From contig VCAZ01000054.1 in the NCBI GenBank assembly GCA_005784505.1, positions 548,501-612,500 of the forward strand: a stretch of DNA of 64,000 nt, written 5' to 3'. The position numbers were made by a program, and so were the translations under genes. Below, in pieces: positions 22,901-35,854 of this stretch (position 1 is the first letter of the stretch; each line of letters opens with the position of its first letter). The notes under the pieces are model-generated. The model had not been told where the DNA came from. It saw only the letters and a list, made by a program, of their open reading frames with translations, and made no database searches. The stretch is from Bagarius yarrelli. Its lineage: Eukaryota > Chordata > Actinopteri > Siluriformes > Sisoridae.

Positions 22901-25126
22901 TTGGATTAATCATACAAATCAGTGTAACTATTTGCACATTATATCTGCAGACATGGGGAAAAAAAGACAAAATGGTAGTTGGGGTGAGGGGAATGACCTT
23001 CCTTTATTTCTTTTTTTAATCTTTGCAGACCTAAATAGCAATTGTGGTTCTTGTAAACATTTATTAAAACTTGTTTAAAAAGTGCAAAAAGAAAGATGTA
23101 GAATGATTCTTTAGCAATTTTTAAACTCATAATATAGTAACAACTGCGCTAACTGGTCATGCAACTTTTGCAACAAACTGCAGCTTCCATTGGACGGCAC
23201 GGCAAGTATCTATTGCTTGCTGACACTAGCAGAGAACGACATGCTTCCTGTGAAATAGCTTGAACAAGGCCGATGTAAAACAGAGATAATCTGAGGAGGC
23301 GTAATTTAAGGCGGCATTGACACCAATGGATTTATGTTGCCCTTTCCCCAGTGTTCTTCACCCAAAGGAATAGGGAGGCACACACCCAGATCCGGAGGCA
23401 GTGCAGTGGCATGCTAGCGCCAGCTGAAACAAAGCCAACTCTTGGCTCAGAGGTGGATCCTACACCAGCTGGCAAATTTACACACACTCAGCAGAGCTGT
23501 CCTCACATTACTGCAGTTTGTGTACTGAGAGTGGGTTTAGGGGTGTGTGTGTGTCCTTATTCTTCAATGCAGGACTTGGTAAATATGGTATAGTAAAGTG
23601 TATTTAAAGGACCCTTGAACACATATACAGCACTGTGAAAAGAGACATTAGCAGGCATAGATGAGAATTAATGAAAATTTATTCAACCCTCTCAATTATA
23701 AGACAGTTCAGTCAGGATTTATCAAGGGGGCAAATTTGTGACAAATATGCAAAAGATATATTAAAAAATCAGGAAAGGGCAAATAATTTTTCACTATGTG
23801 ATTGGATGTTTGAATTTCTCTTTCTGCATAAGTTAATTTTACCTACAAACAGATTGGTGTTGCACTGGTATATTTTTTTAGGTTTGCAACTGTGGAAAAA
23901 AATATAGAAACAGTGTACACAAACTTATATAGCTTGTTTGCAATCACGTGATTTGGATGATGCAAGAAATCCAGGCGGGGGCCGGAAGTAAAAAAATACA
24001 ATGGAAGACATGTGAGATGATATATCATATATCCTTACATTATGCAGAGGAGCGTAGCAGCATCTCACAAGACTGCAATGATGTATGTGCAAAAAACCTA
24101 TTACGTAGCTCCAAATAGGCCTATAGTGGCTAGCTAGCTCGCTTTCGTATAGGAAATGATGAAAGAACAATGCACCATGAAGTGAATACTGTACAAATCT
24201 GTACAGTACAAACATGTTTTAACATACAGGGTTCTTGGCATTTATCTTTGTGGCTATGTTCCTACCTTTGGTGGTGCATAAAACTCAAGCAGGAACTTCT
24301 CGCCACCTTCAGAGCTGCTTGTCTTCCTGAGAAGTAACCTGCACTTTTGCCACTGTGCTGTGCCTATACAATTTGTATCATCTGCCACCATGTAGCGCAG
24401 AGTGCCCTCTCTCTGGATCTCCAGAAGTTCAACACGATTACCCTGCAAACCCCGTGCCCACCTCAATTTCTGGCTCCAGTGCTCATGTCCACCTGCTTCA
24501 GCTCCATTTAACTTCCTGCCACAAGTGCCTACTGTATCTAGCTCAGGAGGTGCCCGCCGCTGCCAGATCTCCCTCACTCCGTCTACCACACACAGACTCA
24601 TGTTCCTCAATGAAAAACCCTTCTTAAAACGAGCCTTAGAGTGACCCATGGAAACATCCTCTGAGCTTCGGGACTGACCCAGCGTTGTCGCCCTTTGCCC
24701 ATGGAGGGTGGAGCTTACAAATGCTCCACCCCCTCCGCTGTCCATGCTGTCCAGTGATTCGCTAGAGGCACCCGTGTCTTTACGGCGCTGATAAAGCTCG
24801 TGGTTATAGGAGGGAAGCGGGCAGCTCTGAATCCCTGCAAAGGGGGCAATCGCGTACTCGGGCGCCAAAGAAGCACCAGGAGATCCTGATTGACGTGCCT
24901 GATTCAAGGCAGCAGAGAAGCAGTCCAGAAAGTGTCGAGCGAAGTGACGAGAGAAGCTGGCATCAGCTCCTGGTGTGTCGTAGCATGGGTTCTCTGTCAC
25001 AAACTGACGAAACTTGAGGGCAAAGTCAGCAGCAGAGGCACGGGCATGCAACTCGCAGAACTCTTTCCAGTCAGGCAGCGGGCACGAGGAGAGCTCCGGG
25101 CTGCTGGCCACCCCTTCACCATTCAT
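15156..25126 (-). CDS. sh2b2: SH2B adapter protein 2 (APS), complete coding region
   Basis: Eight coding exons: 25126-24266, 21738-21637, 21409-21318, 20913-20813, 18425-18264, 17972-17770, 16466-16295 and 15442-15156; 1980 nt, 659 aa, all phases compatible. The N-terminal phenylalanine-zipper dimerisation region is at about residues 17-75 (DWKEFCELHARA; ASFSRHFARHFLDCF). A basic KARFKKGFSLRNMSLCVVDG stretch is near 164-183. The PH domain is at about 228-352, shared by the first three exons. The SH2 domain is at about 459-555 (WFHGTLSR; phosphotyrosine-binding Arg487 in FVIRQSET; HTHPIPLESGGS). A serine-rich tail ends RAVENQYSFY, which holds the C-terminal tyrosine (Tyr656) known in APS as a Cbl-recruiting phosphosite. 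The protein is a membrane-proximal adaptor for insulin-receptor, Kit and JAK signalling. Overall agreement favours SH2B2 over SH2B1 or SH2B3. An acceptor at 25157 implies a 5' UTR intron. Confidence 0.94.
16869..16939. repeat. TA dinucleotide microsatellite
   Basis: About 35 nearly perfect TA units in sh2b2 intron sequence between the exons at 16466-16295 and 17972-17770. Confidence 0.95.
18575..20035 (-). mobile_element. degraded L2-like LINE in an sh2b2 intron
   Basis: Its 3' end has the fish L2 signature TTTTTATTTATATAGCGC (plus reading, about 18576-18593). Frame 19412..18798 retains RT-downstream L2 blocks (LIMPSTKVRNLGVLIDSTLS; KTTARLITHKRKTDHISS). The frame is broken many times. It lies in the same orientation as sh2b2, in the intron between the exons at 20913-20813 and 18425-18264. 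Confidence 0.75.
23620..23800. mobile_element. Tc1/mariner-type MITE fragment
   Basis: The stretch from CAGCACTGTGAAAAG (about 23628) to GCAAATAATTTTTCAC (about 23779) is, in reverse complement, a very common fish inverted-repeat element (TTGCATATTTGTCACA core). It has no coding capacity and lies in the first sh2b2 coding-region intron. Confidence 0.55.
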
Positions 25127-27844
25127 CCCTAGGCCATGCCAACGTCCTGGCAGTGCGCTGCGGGACAGAAGGAGAAAAAACATATCAGACATCCTGTCAT
25201 AGGCAAGAAGGACAGGGAGAATGAGGGGAGAAAGTGAAGAGGAATTTGAACAGGGGGTTGGTCTTGGGGTGGACAAGGCTAACTATTGGTTAACATCAAT
25301 GTGCACAAAAGGGACAGAAAAAGGTTTTGTTTAAAATAAAGACTGCTACAGTCTTACTAGTGAAAACGAGTGCCTGGAACTGAGCAGAGAAAGACATTGC
25401 CCTGCTTTTACTATTAATCATAGAGATAGAGGGACGATGGGCTGTGTGTGAGGGGGAAAGTGGTAAAAGGTGTGTATGAGTGCCAGGAGGAGAGATGGAG
25501 TGCCAGAGGAGGAGGGTCAGTCAACACTGCATTTGCCTTTATTCTAGGATTTTACTAGTAGGACCAACTCCTACTTAATCCTTTGGCCTACTTTTTTTTC
25601 TCAATGCGAGTGAAAGGTGGTGTGAATCTGCCAGCACTTTCTTTCCTAAACGAAGCTGACAAGCAGCTACCTCCCACCCCATTGAGACTGAGACTCATTC
25701 AGACATTCTCGCTCTCTCTATCTCTCTCTTACTGTTTCTTTGTCTCTCCATCTCCCACAGGCCTTACCAAGCCCTGCTGCCAAGCTCATTGTATCACAGA
25801 CAAGCCCTCTTTGTGGTTTTGTGGTGTCAAGAAAAACCAACACATTCTATTATTGCCAACCAACATCAAGCGTTTCTCTGCCATTTCCCTTAAACACCCA
25901 CCCCCCCATTTCTTGCTGCTCTATTGAAAGTACATTTCTATGCAAATTACACCATTTGCATTATTATACCTCTTGCATTATTCTGTGCTTTTTAGCTTTT
26001 ATTCGGGGCTTCACTTTTGCAGCCGGGGCCAAACCGGACCCCATTTATCATGTCATAACGTGTGTGTATGTGTGTGTGCCAAATGATGCTTTATTTTTAG
26101 TCTGTTTGTGAAATGCTTCCAATTTGTTCAGCTCATTTCCAAGAAGGGTTTCTCACAGTTTTGCTAACCTCTAAAACATTCACACCAAAAGCGGGAGCTT
26201 GGAATCCGTTAACGCTTAACTTTAATTATGTTTAAAAATTAAAATTAAAATGATGTTTTGTTTTTACAGATAAAGCCTTCGTTTTTAGCCCTGATTCCAA
26301 TTTTTCCAAGCATCATTATTTATTACAACATACAGACAAAAAATATAAACTAGGTCAGTATGCAGTCAGGTGAATGTGTAGGCTAAATTAGGTTTTCTGA
26401 ATGGGATCTGGGCTCCTCTAAAGACAAAACTATGGTGTAGACAATTCTGAAAAGCCGCTATGCAGATCAAACTTCACAGAAACCATGATGTGTCAGGAGT
26501 AGTCGTGTGGGTTTACAGGATTTTAACATATATATATTTAGAGTAATTATGTTAAGATAGAATAAACACACTAGAACACCAAGTTGCTCGCAAAAACCTT
26601 GGTCCATTGTCTTTTGGTTAAGAGTAGTGTATAGTGGTTTAAATGGATCTCATTACAAATTGCTATTGTCTTCGAAAACATACATTACTACTTGTATGTA
26701 AAACGTACATTTTTGTCATTTTTTTCCAGCCAAAAGAATGGGACTGGGGAGCACATTGGCATGTCTATAGTCAGGTGGACTAGTTTTAGTGTTGCCTAAT
26801 TAATACTTAAAGCTTCATTTGCATAAATAACTAAAACATTCATAAACAACAGACTAGGACAGAGAGACAGATATAGACATGGACAGAGAGAGGGCAAAAA
26901 AGAGCAAACAGAAAGACTCACAGAGAGAAACTCACACAAAGACATACAGAGAGAGAGAGAAAGAGATTGAAAGAAAGAGAAGCAGAGACTTACAATGTCT
27001 ACAATAATGTGGCAGTTTTTATGGCGTGATTTTACTAATGAGAATTTTGTTTTCCGGATGTTTTATTCTCATTAATAAAACAGAATTGGATTTATTGTCA
27101 ACTGATGATTGGTGAAATGATAGTAACAGTGAGCATCAACAGTAAAGGATTATTTAACAAAGAACTTCTCCATTTAAATGTCTTTTTAAGCACAATCATT
27201 AATTTAACTCAGAATTTTAGTTACTTTAGTTTGTGTATTAATCTAGACAAATGGACTATTGAGTTTTACAAGCATCCATCTTAGTGTAATGAAAATCTCT
27301 AGGGGTAAAATAAGAACAATGGAGAAATCGTAGGGCTCGGTGGGACTAGCAGTCTAAAACGGGCTACATATGACAAATTGTCTTTATTGATTATGTTAAA
27401 AGAGAATAAAAGGACACTGAGACACTCAGGTGTGTGCTGAGTGTACTGAGTGTCCAGACCGTCTCCCTAAACGCTGCCATCAAGATGTAAACTGAGATGA
27501 CAAGCAGGAAAGTGAACACACCTGTGGACACACTGAAGTTAACTTCTTTAATTATGTTGCTTAACAGTTAACTGTTAAAATCCCAGAAATCATTTGTGGA
27601 TCACACCAGCCCCCTAAAAATAACATATATAAAATAGTCAAATAATACAATAATAGTAAAATATTCTCCGTAACTAATTTATACTTAATTAGGTTTATTA
27701 AGTATATATTATTTAATTGTGTAGTGTTTTGTTGTGCTGAAAAATAAAGACATTTTCTGTGAAAGCCCAATTATTTATTAATTATTTTAGTTTATGCCCA
27801 TTTAATGTGACCAAGCCTCATTTGCATAAATAATTTAAATAACA
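25127..27844. other. sh2b2 5' UTR acceptor and long upstream intron
   Basis: Minus-strand TTCTGTCCCGCAG ends at 25158, so the first coding exon probably starts at 25157 with 31 nt of 5' UTR. The rest up to 27844 has no recognised gene or repeat beyond purine-rich stretches (26870-26990). Confidence 0.5.
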
Positions 27845-28190
27845 GGGGCAGCACGGTGGCTTAGTGGCTAGCACTGTTGCTTTACAGCAAAAAGGTCCAC
27901 GGTTCGATTCCCCTGCACGGGTCTTTCTGTGTGGAGTTTGTATGTTCTCCCTGTGTCTGTGTGGGTTTACTCCGTGTTCTCCAATTTCCTCCCACAGTCC
28001 AAAAACATGTATGTTACATTGATTAGTGATCCTAAATTGCCCATAGAAGTGAGTGTGTGTGACCCTGTGATGGGCTGGCGACCTTTCCAGGGGGTCCCCC
28101 TCCTGTCTTTCACCCTTTTAGAGACGGCTGGGATAGACTCCAGCAGATCCCTGTGACCCCGACTCAGGGGTATAGAAGATGAATGAAATT
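27845..28190 (+). mobile_element. tRNA-derived V-SINE-like element, second copy
   Basis: It has a good B box (GGTTCGATTCC at about 27900), the conserved body (TCTGTGTGGAGTTTGTATG; CCTCCCACAGTCCAAAAACA) and a GAAGATGAATGAA tail. It is clearly the same family as 174-530 but independently diverged. Confidence 0.88.
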
Positions 28191-28317
28191 AAATAACAAG
28201 TATTTATAGATGTGACTGTGTTATACGATAAAGTCATGGACATGGGGATATTAAACCAAACCTTCACCCAAACTTATACACCCATTTACACACTAAACAC
28301 AACTTAGAGATGCCAAC

Positions 28318-28329
28318 ATAGAGAGAAAG

Positions 28330-28394
<65 letters not shown>

Positions 28395-28620
28395 ATGTAA
28401 GGAAAAGAAAGGACAAAAAACTGACTAAGACAAGGAGCGAGACAAAGAGAAAAAGCAGGAGCAAAGACAGAGATAGAGAAAGAGAGAGAGGTAATAAGAA
28501 AAACAGAAAGAACAAAAAGAAACACAGAAAGAGACACAGAATTGCCTAGAGAGAGAGAAAGGACACTGAAAAAAAAGGGAGAGAGAGAGAGAGATAGAGA
28601 AAGAGAGAGAGGGAGAGTCT
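28318..28620. repeat. GA-rich polypurine microsatellite tract
   Basis: A near-perfect GA run (about 28333-28394) sits within a longer purine-only-like stretch. The minus-strand leucine/serine frames across it are repeat artefacts. Confidence 0.9.
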
Positions 28621-29890
28621 CTTACACTATACTGCAAAGCAGCTGACATTAACAGTTTGATGGTATGGCTCTGGTGGTATAAGCCTTCCCTGAGGAGCTC
28701 TCAGGCCTACAAGCTATTTGAATGAGGAGCCCTGAATGAAATGCTCTTGCACATCACTAATCATTCTGTGTTTAGCTTTATGATGGAGTTACAGTTTAAA
28801 TAAGAACTGAGATACACACACACTATCACGTGTACGTCTCCTGCACATTATTAAGTGGAAACCTGAAATAGTTACATGAAATTATACTAGTAAAGTTACA
28901 GTTACAGGAAATGTTGCTTTCCTTAGAAAATGAAAAGAAAAAACAAATAATTTAGTACAGAAACTATTTAACGCTATAAGGACTGCCGCACTCAGAACGA
29001 CCTTACACTGAGGTCAAGTCTTAATAACAAGAGCAGTGTGGTAACAGCCAGATCTCTGAGGCACTACACACACATGGATATTCATCTTAAACACACTGCC
29101 CTCAGTGTGCCATGAAACAGAACGTTGCAAGCAGAAATAGGTCAACAATCTACTCAAATTATTCCCCTTTCATTCAGTTCCAGACTGTTCCATTAATGTT
29201 ATCAAACATTACAGGAAACCATTCCACTACATTCCAAGAAAAACAGTAACTATTAGTTCATTCATTAATTTCACCTTTTCATTTACTCCAGCAAAAAACC
29301 TACATCCTGTCAGATACAGAAAGCACTGGTATTGGAGACTCCTTCATCTAAAAACATCCATAGCAGTTCAGTCAGAACCTCTTAAGTGAAAAAGACAACG
29401 ATAGGCAACCTTTGGGTCGACTTTTTTTGATATGCTTCTAAGTTTACATTTGATGGTGGTATGGCTCTGTTCTAAATTCCCTGTTCTTACTATGTGCTCA
29501 ATAAAAAGCCTAGGCAGCATCCTTGGGGACGACCCTCCCATTTTAAGAATAGGAGAGCAGCACAGAATCCCCCCAGAACAGAGCAAGAATGACACTGTTT
29601 AAGTAGCACAGTTAAAGGAGGTGGTGGGGAGGAGGTGGGTTGTAAAGCAGCAGGTCAAGCAGACGAGCTGTGTTTAAGTAAGATGTCTTATTTGGGATTT
29701 ACCAGTTGATTGGTTGCTTTTTTTCCAATCAGCTGATAGCAGAGTTGCCTACGAGGCCTGACTGACCCTGACGCAGAATGCTTGATTCATGATAAACTAT
29801 TTATAATCAGTTTAATTAGTACATTAATATAAACCTGTAATGTGCCTTGCAGCTAAATTCTTTTACTCAATAACGCAACCTGAAAGAAAT
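28621..29890. other. gene-free interval in the presumed sh2b2 5' intron
   Basis: No coding exon, RNA gene or recognisable transposon was found here. Confidence 0.4.
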
Positions 29891-29904
29891 GGGGACAATA
29901 GCGG

Positions 29905-30085
29905 CTAAGGCTGAACGGTTAATATTCCATGCTTGTAAATTCAATTCTTAAGAGCACCAGGCTGACACTGCTGGGCCCCTGAGCAAGGCCCTTAACTCTT
30001 GAATTTTTATTTATATAAGTGGTATTTATTTATAAGTTGTCGGTATGGATAAATGCGCCAAATGCCTTAAACAATGTAAATGTGC
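29905..30085 (+). mobile_element. tRNA-SINE copy (second SINE type)
   Basis: A tRNA-like head (GGCTAAGGCTGAACGGTTAA) is followed by GGGCCCCTGAGCAAGGCCCTTAAC (described over 29973-29996) and a GCCAAATGCCTTAAACAATGT end. It shares this body with copies at 35262, 35855, 50395, 50597, 60480 and 60858. Confidence 0.7.
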
Positions 30086-30149
30086 CCTGAAGGTGTAAAT
30101 CCCAGTTCCTTAAGAACAATCCTTAACTCAGGTCTGCTACTTAGCTACT

Positions 30150-30535
30150 GTACACAATTATCTAAAATGTCTTTGTATGTTGTAGCATTCTATTGCACCT
30201 ACACTGGAAATAATACCCCTGTGCACAAATCCCCAGATCTTCATGAAGACATACTGTGTCCTGTACTAAGTGCAGAGTCTGACTTAACTCCACTGTGGGG
30301 TGAACTAGAACACCGACTGATTTCCAGACCTCCTCACCTTAACATTAACACCTTAACGTTTGCTCTCACTAATACTATTGAATGAACACAGTCACCTGAC
30401 ACAATCTAGTGAAAACCTGCACAGAAGTTTGTAGGTGATTATAGGAAGAGTGAGACTACATCTGGAATAAGATGATCAAAATATGCATATAGATGTGATA
30501 GTCAGGTCCCCCAATATTTTTGTTGATATAATGTA
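30150..30535 (+). mobile_element. Tc1-like transposase C-terminal remnant
   Basis: The frame from about 30167 reads LWGELEHRLISRPPHL, the recognisable C-terminal block of Tc1-family transposases. It then runs into the usual GAATGAACACAGTCACCTGAC region and the end CAATATTTTTGTTGATATAATG. The rest of the transposase is absent, so it is non-functional. Related fragments lie at 48955-49040 and 49665-50005. Confidence 0.75.
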
Positions 30536-30759
30536 TATTTAGTTAAACCTGGAACCCTTTCTGATAATGGCGCGCTGAAGTACGGAAGTTGGTGTGTGTG
30601 AGATGTTAAGAGTTCATGCAGCTGCTGCTGCTTGTGATTGATAGCGTACAGCGCAGTGATCTGGGGATTTACACGAGTGGAACATTAGGAAAATCTATTA
30701 CTCTGTTCTATCAGGAAGACGGAGAGAGGCTTGTTTTTATACTCGATCGCAGCTGCTAA

Positions 30760-30766
30760 AACAATC

Positions 30767-30798
<32 letters not shown>

Positions 30799-30996
30799 GG
30801 TGTGTGTAAGCAGAGCCTTTAGGGTCGTGCGGGTGATAGAGTGGAAGTGTAGTGACTGTGGCTGTTCTGGGATCAGTAGTGACTCTCAGAAGGGTCACGG
30901 TTTCACGGTCCTGAACTGTTTCATAATCACAATACAGCAGTCTGTGGGTCTGCTGAAGACATTCCTGCAAGCTGTTACCACTGTAGAGAGAAACTC

Positions 30997-31043
<47 letters not shown>
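30760..31043. repeat. two TG microsatellites
   Basis: TG runs at about 30767-30806 and 31000-31042, separated by nonrepetitive DNA. The long frame through them has no domain and is not a gene. Confidence 0.9.
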
Positions 31044-31045
<2 letters not shown>

Positions 31046-32058
31046 ACTCAGAGACTCCTAAGATGCACTACGTTACGCAGAGGAGACCTCGGAGCTATGA
31101 TGCAATGGCATTTAGAGATTAATAAACTCTTTAGTACAACATCTTTATGTTAGTCTGAACTCAAAAAAAGTGATTTGGGATCAGTATGCAAAAATACTTA
31201 CTGGCTCGGTATGGGATGATAGGAAACGTCAGCTTAGTTTGTTTGTGTTAGCTGTAAACAAAATGATGATAAAACAAGACCAACATTTAAGTGTTGACCT
31301 ACAACAAAATGAAAGCTTATTTACCGCCAATAAACAAGCCAGGCAAGATTTCTTAACTGTGTCGCATAATGATATGGTGACTTATTTGTTGTGTCCATTA
31401 GTGTTTTTGTCATATGGACAATTTGTAGTTTCTGTTTTTTCTTTAGCTACTGTTAATATTTTTATTATTTAAAAAATGGTTTAAAGTAAAAAGTGATATC
31501 AAACCCATTTCCACTCCCCGAGACACCCTGAAATAGATTATAATTATATAATTAAAATTCTTCTACAATAAAATCTACATTTTTTTCCGTTTGTTTATAA
31601 ATGATGTCCCATACATTAATTTCCATTCTACCAAAACAATAAAAATAGTTAATAACAGTAAAATTAATAGTTTTGGTACATAAAAACCTGAATATATTTA
31701 TATACCTGAAAATATACCTAAAAAATATTTTAATATTATGTCTAGATTTATACGTATATCCTGAGTTTTCTTAATCTTAACACACATACACACACTATTT
31801 CTGTTTTGGAATGCAAATGTACTCACACAGGAAGCCCAACAAACACACTGCAACTGAGTGTGTAAACGGAAGAACGGCATACAAACACAACGAGGATGTG
31901 AATTCCAACGTCATTTCTAAGTTTAGCTGGGTCCATTCGGGTGTTTACAGCTCTGATATTGTAATGCACATGACATAACACACACACATACACACACACA
32001 CACATATATCTGCCCCCCCTCTATCTCTGTCTCTCACTCTCCCTCTTTCACTGTCTCT

Positions 32059-32092
<34 letters not shown>

Positions 32093-33365
32093 TATCTGCA
32101 TCCAATCAGATTGCCAGGTCAAATCAAATGCTGAATTCCCTCTGTTTATTTTCCGTGTCATCTCCAGATCAATACAGTCTCTCCGGAAAGGTGGAGGCTG
32201 TGAGAACTGAGTCATCAAAGCAACGACTTGGTTTTTATTAGCTAAAGGAAGAGATGGAGGTTTAAGGCTCTGGATGTTTGTATTTGTCATTGTGGTAAAT
32301 TGTGATTTTTACCAAATGCTGCAATACAGAAATGCGCTGTTGTTTTTAGATGAGTGTCTGTATAACTCACAGTCGATACATTGTCTAAAAGAGTAAGAAG
32401 TGAACTCTGGGAATGGCTTGGTGGGGCCCCCCAATATGAAAAGACATTACTGTCACTATAGCCAAGTTGATTATAATCCAATTCCAGCATCTTCTTACCA
32501 ACTATAAGTGTGTTTATTCTGTAAAGTACTGAGCGTAAGATATAAACCCAGGAATAGATATTAATTGGCCACTTAACAGGACACATTCAAAAATCTGAGC
32601 TTGTTAAATTACACATAAACTTATAATGTAATAATCTTACTGACTGTAACAATACACTGACGCCGGAGACTCAAAGATTTGAAAGTAAATGGCTGAAATT
32701 GTGATTCATTAAAAAAAAATCTGTTAAGGACTTCACTGGGGCATTGTGGAAATCCTCTCTGAATGATCCAATCACGACTGAATGATCCAATCAGATGCTT
32801 CATCTGTTTCGATCAATTACAATCTCGCATCAGATATTATTAAAAACAATAAATGTTAAAAAAAAGTAGGATTAGCTGGCAACACTAAACAATTCTATTT
32901 CTTTCAGATGATGGGAACATAACCAAGGCCGGGCGTAGTGATCTGTTTAAAGAGAGCCGCAAGTAATATAGGAAAATGTCTTAAATAGATATTAATAATG
33001 ACTGAAATAGTGATCGAAAGTGTTTATGTTTATGTTTAAACAGGCTTTCCCGACAGGCAGTGTTTCCCCTGATGCACCGCTGCATTCATGAATGGAATCT
33101 CTCTCTCTCTTTCTCTGTCTCTGTTTCTCTCTCTCTCTCTGTCCCCCCCCCCTTCTCGCCTGTTTTACCCGCTGCTTAATACAAGTCTTTGATATTAAAA
33201 TATCGGTTGCTTTTTTAATCTTGATGCGGTTACACCGATTACTATTCGCAATTCCTGGAAACCGCATGTCTTTGCGGTTTATGCGGTGTGTCAAATGACC
33301 CCAGTACTCTTTTATTCTTAAAGGAATTAATCAGACAGCTCCCTGTTATACCTTAAGCATTGTGC
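31044..33365. other. gene-free interval with short CA/CT tracts
   Basis: Contains CA (31980-32005), CT (32060-32088) and mixed pyrimidine tracts (33095-33155). No exon with a recognised domain was found. Confidence 0.4.

Positions 33366-33414
<49 letters not shown>
33366..33414. repeat. AAT trinucleotide microsatellite
   Basis: About 16 AAT units, near-perfect. Confidence 0.95.
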
Positions 33415-33415
<1 letters not shown>

Positions 33416-33581
33416 GATTAATACGATTATCACCCGGCAAATAGAATCTGGTGCGCAAAGAAACACCGTCTCTTCTGCAGCTTCACCTGAGCACCAACAT
33501 CTGCTTTACTAACCATACAAAGCTCGTGCTTTCCAAGTAGCGGCCCGATTAGTCGAATAATCGCTTGCAAGGATATACAGC

Positions 33582-33589
<8 letters not shown>

Positions 33590-33612
<23 letters not shown>

Positions 33613-34230
33613 GCGTTGATTAAAAACCCAGCCTAATGCTCACCTCAGCTCGGATCCGACTTAATGCATGACCGCTGCAGCGGCAACCTCCACGCCGCGT
33701 TTCCTCAACAAACCATCCTCAGACCAGGGCAATAGTTGGGATCCGTTATCAGCTTCCTTGGATGATGCTGAAAAGGAGGACAAGAAGCACGTCAACAGCT
33801 CAGAGATACAGCCTACAGGATCTCCATGTCGCTCTCCAAGCGTCCGGAGACGCACGAACCGGATAGAGATGACGAAGAAGGGGGGTGTCTGGTGGGTGGC
33901 GGTGGTGGGGGGAGGCGCTGTGCGCTATTCCGTTCTCTGTTTTACACCCAGAAGGATTTAAGACTCATCCGTGCGTCTTAAAGGAGCCGTGCCCAACCAG
34001 GCGCGTGCTCTTTCTGTTGTCTTGCTCAAGTCTCAATTCAGGCTCTGTCCCAAATCGCCAACACGAACTGTCGGGTCACGTGAGGAGAGAGAGAGAGGAA
34101 TCAGATTCAGGATTAGCGCCAAATCCGGATGGATGAGAGGGAGATTATTTACCCCGTGTCACATCCAATACTTGGGATTTAGCGGGGTGGGAAGAGATGG
34201 GGGTTTGGGGCACGACTTCTATTAGCACCG
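33590..34230 (-). promoter_or_regulatory. candidate sh2b2 promoter and untranslated first exon
   Basis: This is the most GC- and CpG-rich stretch between the sh2b2 coding region and cux1. On the minus strand a good donor (GAG followed by GTGAGC) lies at 33644/33643. It could end a 5' UTR exon that splices to the acceptor at 25158. The exon start is unknown. The open frames on either strand show no domain. This is inference from composition, splice motif and position. Confidence 0.4.
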
Positions 34231-34771
34231 ATTTGAGTGATTATAATAAAAAAAAGTGTCAGCCTATCAGATTCCAGAATACAGTAAATGGGGAAAATAT
34301 TAAAAATATCATTTTTGTAAATTTATAGAAGCTTTTGTTGTTGATGAGTATTAGGAAAAACCTCAGTGTCCCAGTTCTGATCCTGTCCATTATCTTACAC
34401 TTGTCCCATACCTAAATCTCATTTCAGCGGTTAAGATACTAATTACTGTTAAGAAAAACTTTCAGTTGAGTATTCAAGGATTTGTAGAACCATATAGAAC
34501 ATTTGTCTTTATCTAGAACAACCTATTACATGTATCTCTTTTATTAAGGGCCTTGCTTAGGATCCCAGCTGTGACAATTTAGTGGTGTAGGGAACCAAAC
34601 ACTATCTTCCAATTAGCAGCCCAACACCTGCTACCACTTTCCCATCATTCCCAAATTATAAATAGACCATGTGTAAACTAGAGCTGTGGAGCAAATACCT
34701 TTAAATCCCCCAATTTCATTTAAAAGAGAACATTAACTAAGATTAAAAAGGAATAATTTTTAAAAATTTGC

Positions 34772-35112
34772 AGTATCTCACAATAGTAAGTAAACCCCTG
34801 TAATTTCAGCAAATATTTTAATATATCTTCACAATGGACAATACTATAGAAATGAAACTTGGATATATTTTGGAGTAAGCAATATGCAGCTTGTATAACA
34901 GTATAGATTTACTTTCCTCTGAAAATAACTCAGCATACAGCCATAATTGTCAAAATAGCTGGCAATAAAAGTTAGCACACCCCAAGTGATAACAGCTGTA
35001 CATCCTTATCTCTTAGGGTGCTCTAACTTTTGTTGCAAGCCATTTTGACTATAATGACTGTATGTTGAGGGAAATTAGAGGGGTGTACTGACTTTTGTAG
35101 AATACTGTATAT
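34772..35112. mobile_element. internally deleted Tc1-like element (solo inverted repeats)
   Basis: The left end (CAGTATCTCACAATAGTAAG) and the right end (GGGGTGTACTGACTTTTGTA, then GAATACTGTA) are the long terminal inverted repeats of a well-known vertebrate Tc1-like element. The body consists only of the terminal-repeat regions; the transposase is completely deleted. Confidence 0.75.
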
Positions 35113-35261
35113 CTATTGTCTATTGTTAAAATGCACTACAAATAATATTAAAAATAAATTGTTTTATTATAAAGTTACACAGGACACAGATGAACAGATC
35201 GTTGTAGCACATAATTCATTAACAAGAAAGATCTTTTATTATCATTGTATTATGATCTTAT

Positions 35262-35432
35262 AATGATCTTGGTTTTAAGGTGTTGGACTCTTGATGGAAA
35301 GGTTGTGAGTTTAAATTCCAGGACCACCAATCTGCCACCTTAACCTCAACTGCTCAGCTGTATAAATAAGATACGTTAAGTCTTTGGATTATAGAGTCTG
35401 CTAAATTCTATAAATATGGTTTCAATCTTACT
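35262..35432 (+). mobile_element. tRNA-SINE copy (second SINE type), diverged
   Basis: The head GGTTTTAAGGTGTTGGACTC and TTGTGAGTTTAAATTCCAGG correspond to the A- and B-box regions of the copy at 35855. The body is degraded. Confidence 0.6.
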
Positions 35433-35854
35433 CAACACTACCAGATTCTGTTATTGATATTGATAATGTTATTGATAGATTTATTATTAGATAATCTAAA
35501 TTTTGGAGCAGTTGTGTTTAAGCAGGAGCACAGAACAAAGCCCCCCGATGCTTTCCCACGCCGTGAGGTTTCTAATACATCCTCCTGAGAGGGGGAGGAG
35601 AAAAGTGGAATGGAGAGGAGAGGTGAGCAGCTGGGACAGGAGGAAGAGTGATTAGGAATATCACCTCACCCCGGGGTCCTCCAGCCTTGTGTTTTTCTCA
35701 TCACATATGGTTAAATGTTATGTAGCTTTAGATTTACAGCACAGGATTTTGACATTCTATCAGTTATAGGCTCTGAAACCATCATATCATATACGCTTCA
35801 TTTGTAGACTCACAGAGTTAACTTACAATTCTTATCTGTCATGTACTCTGTGGG

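Noticed and set aside
22758..23078. 106-codon frame beginning MSKKRKSLARRPKKG in an sh2b2 intron
   Set aside because: Basic N-terminus looks tempting, but no recognised domain, no splice partners and a low-complexity end; possibly transposon-derived. Not supported as a gene.
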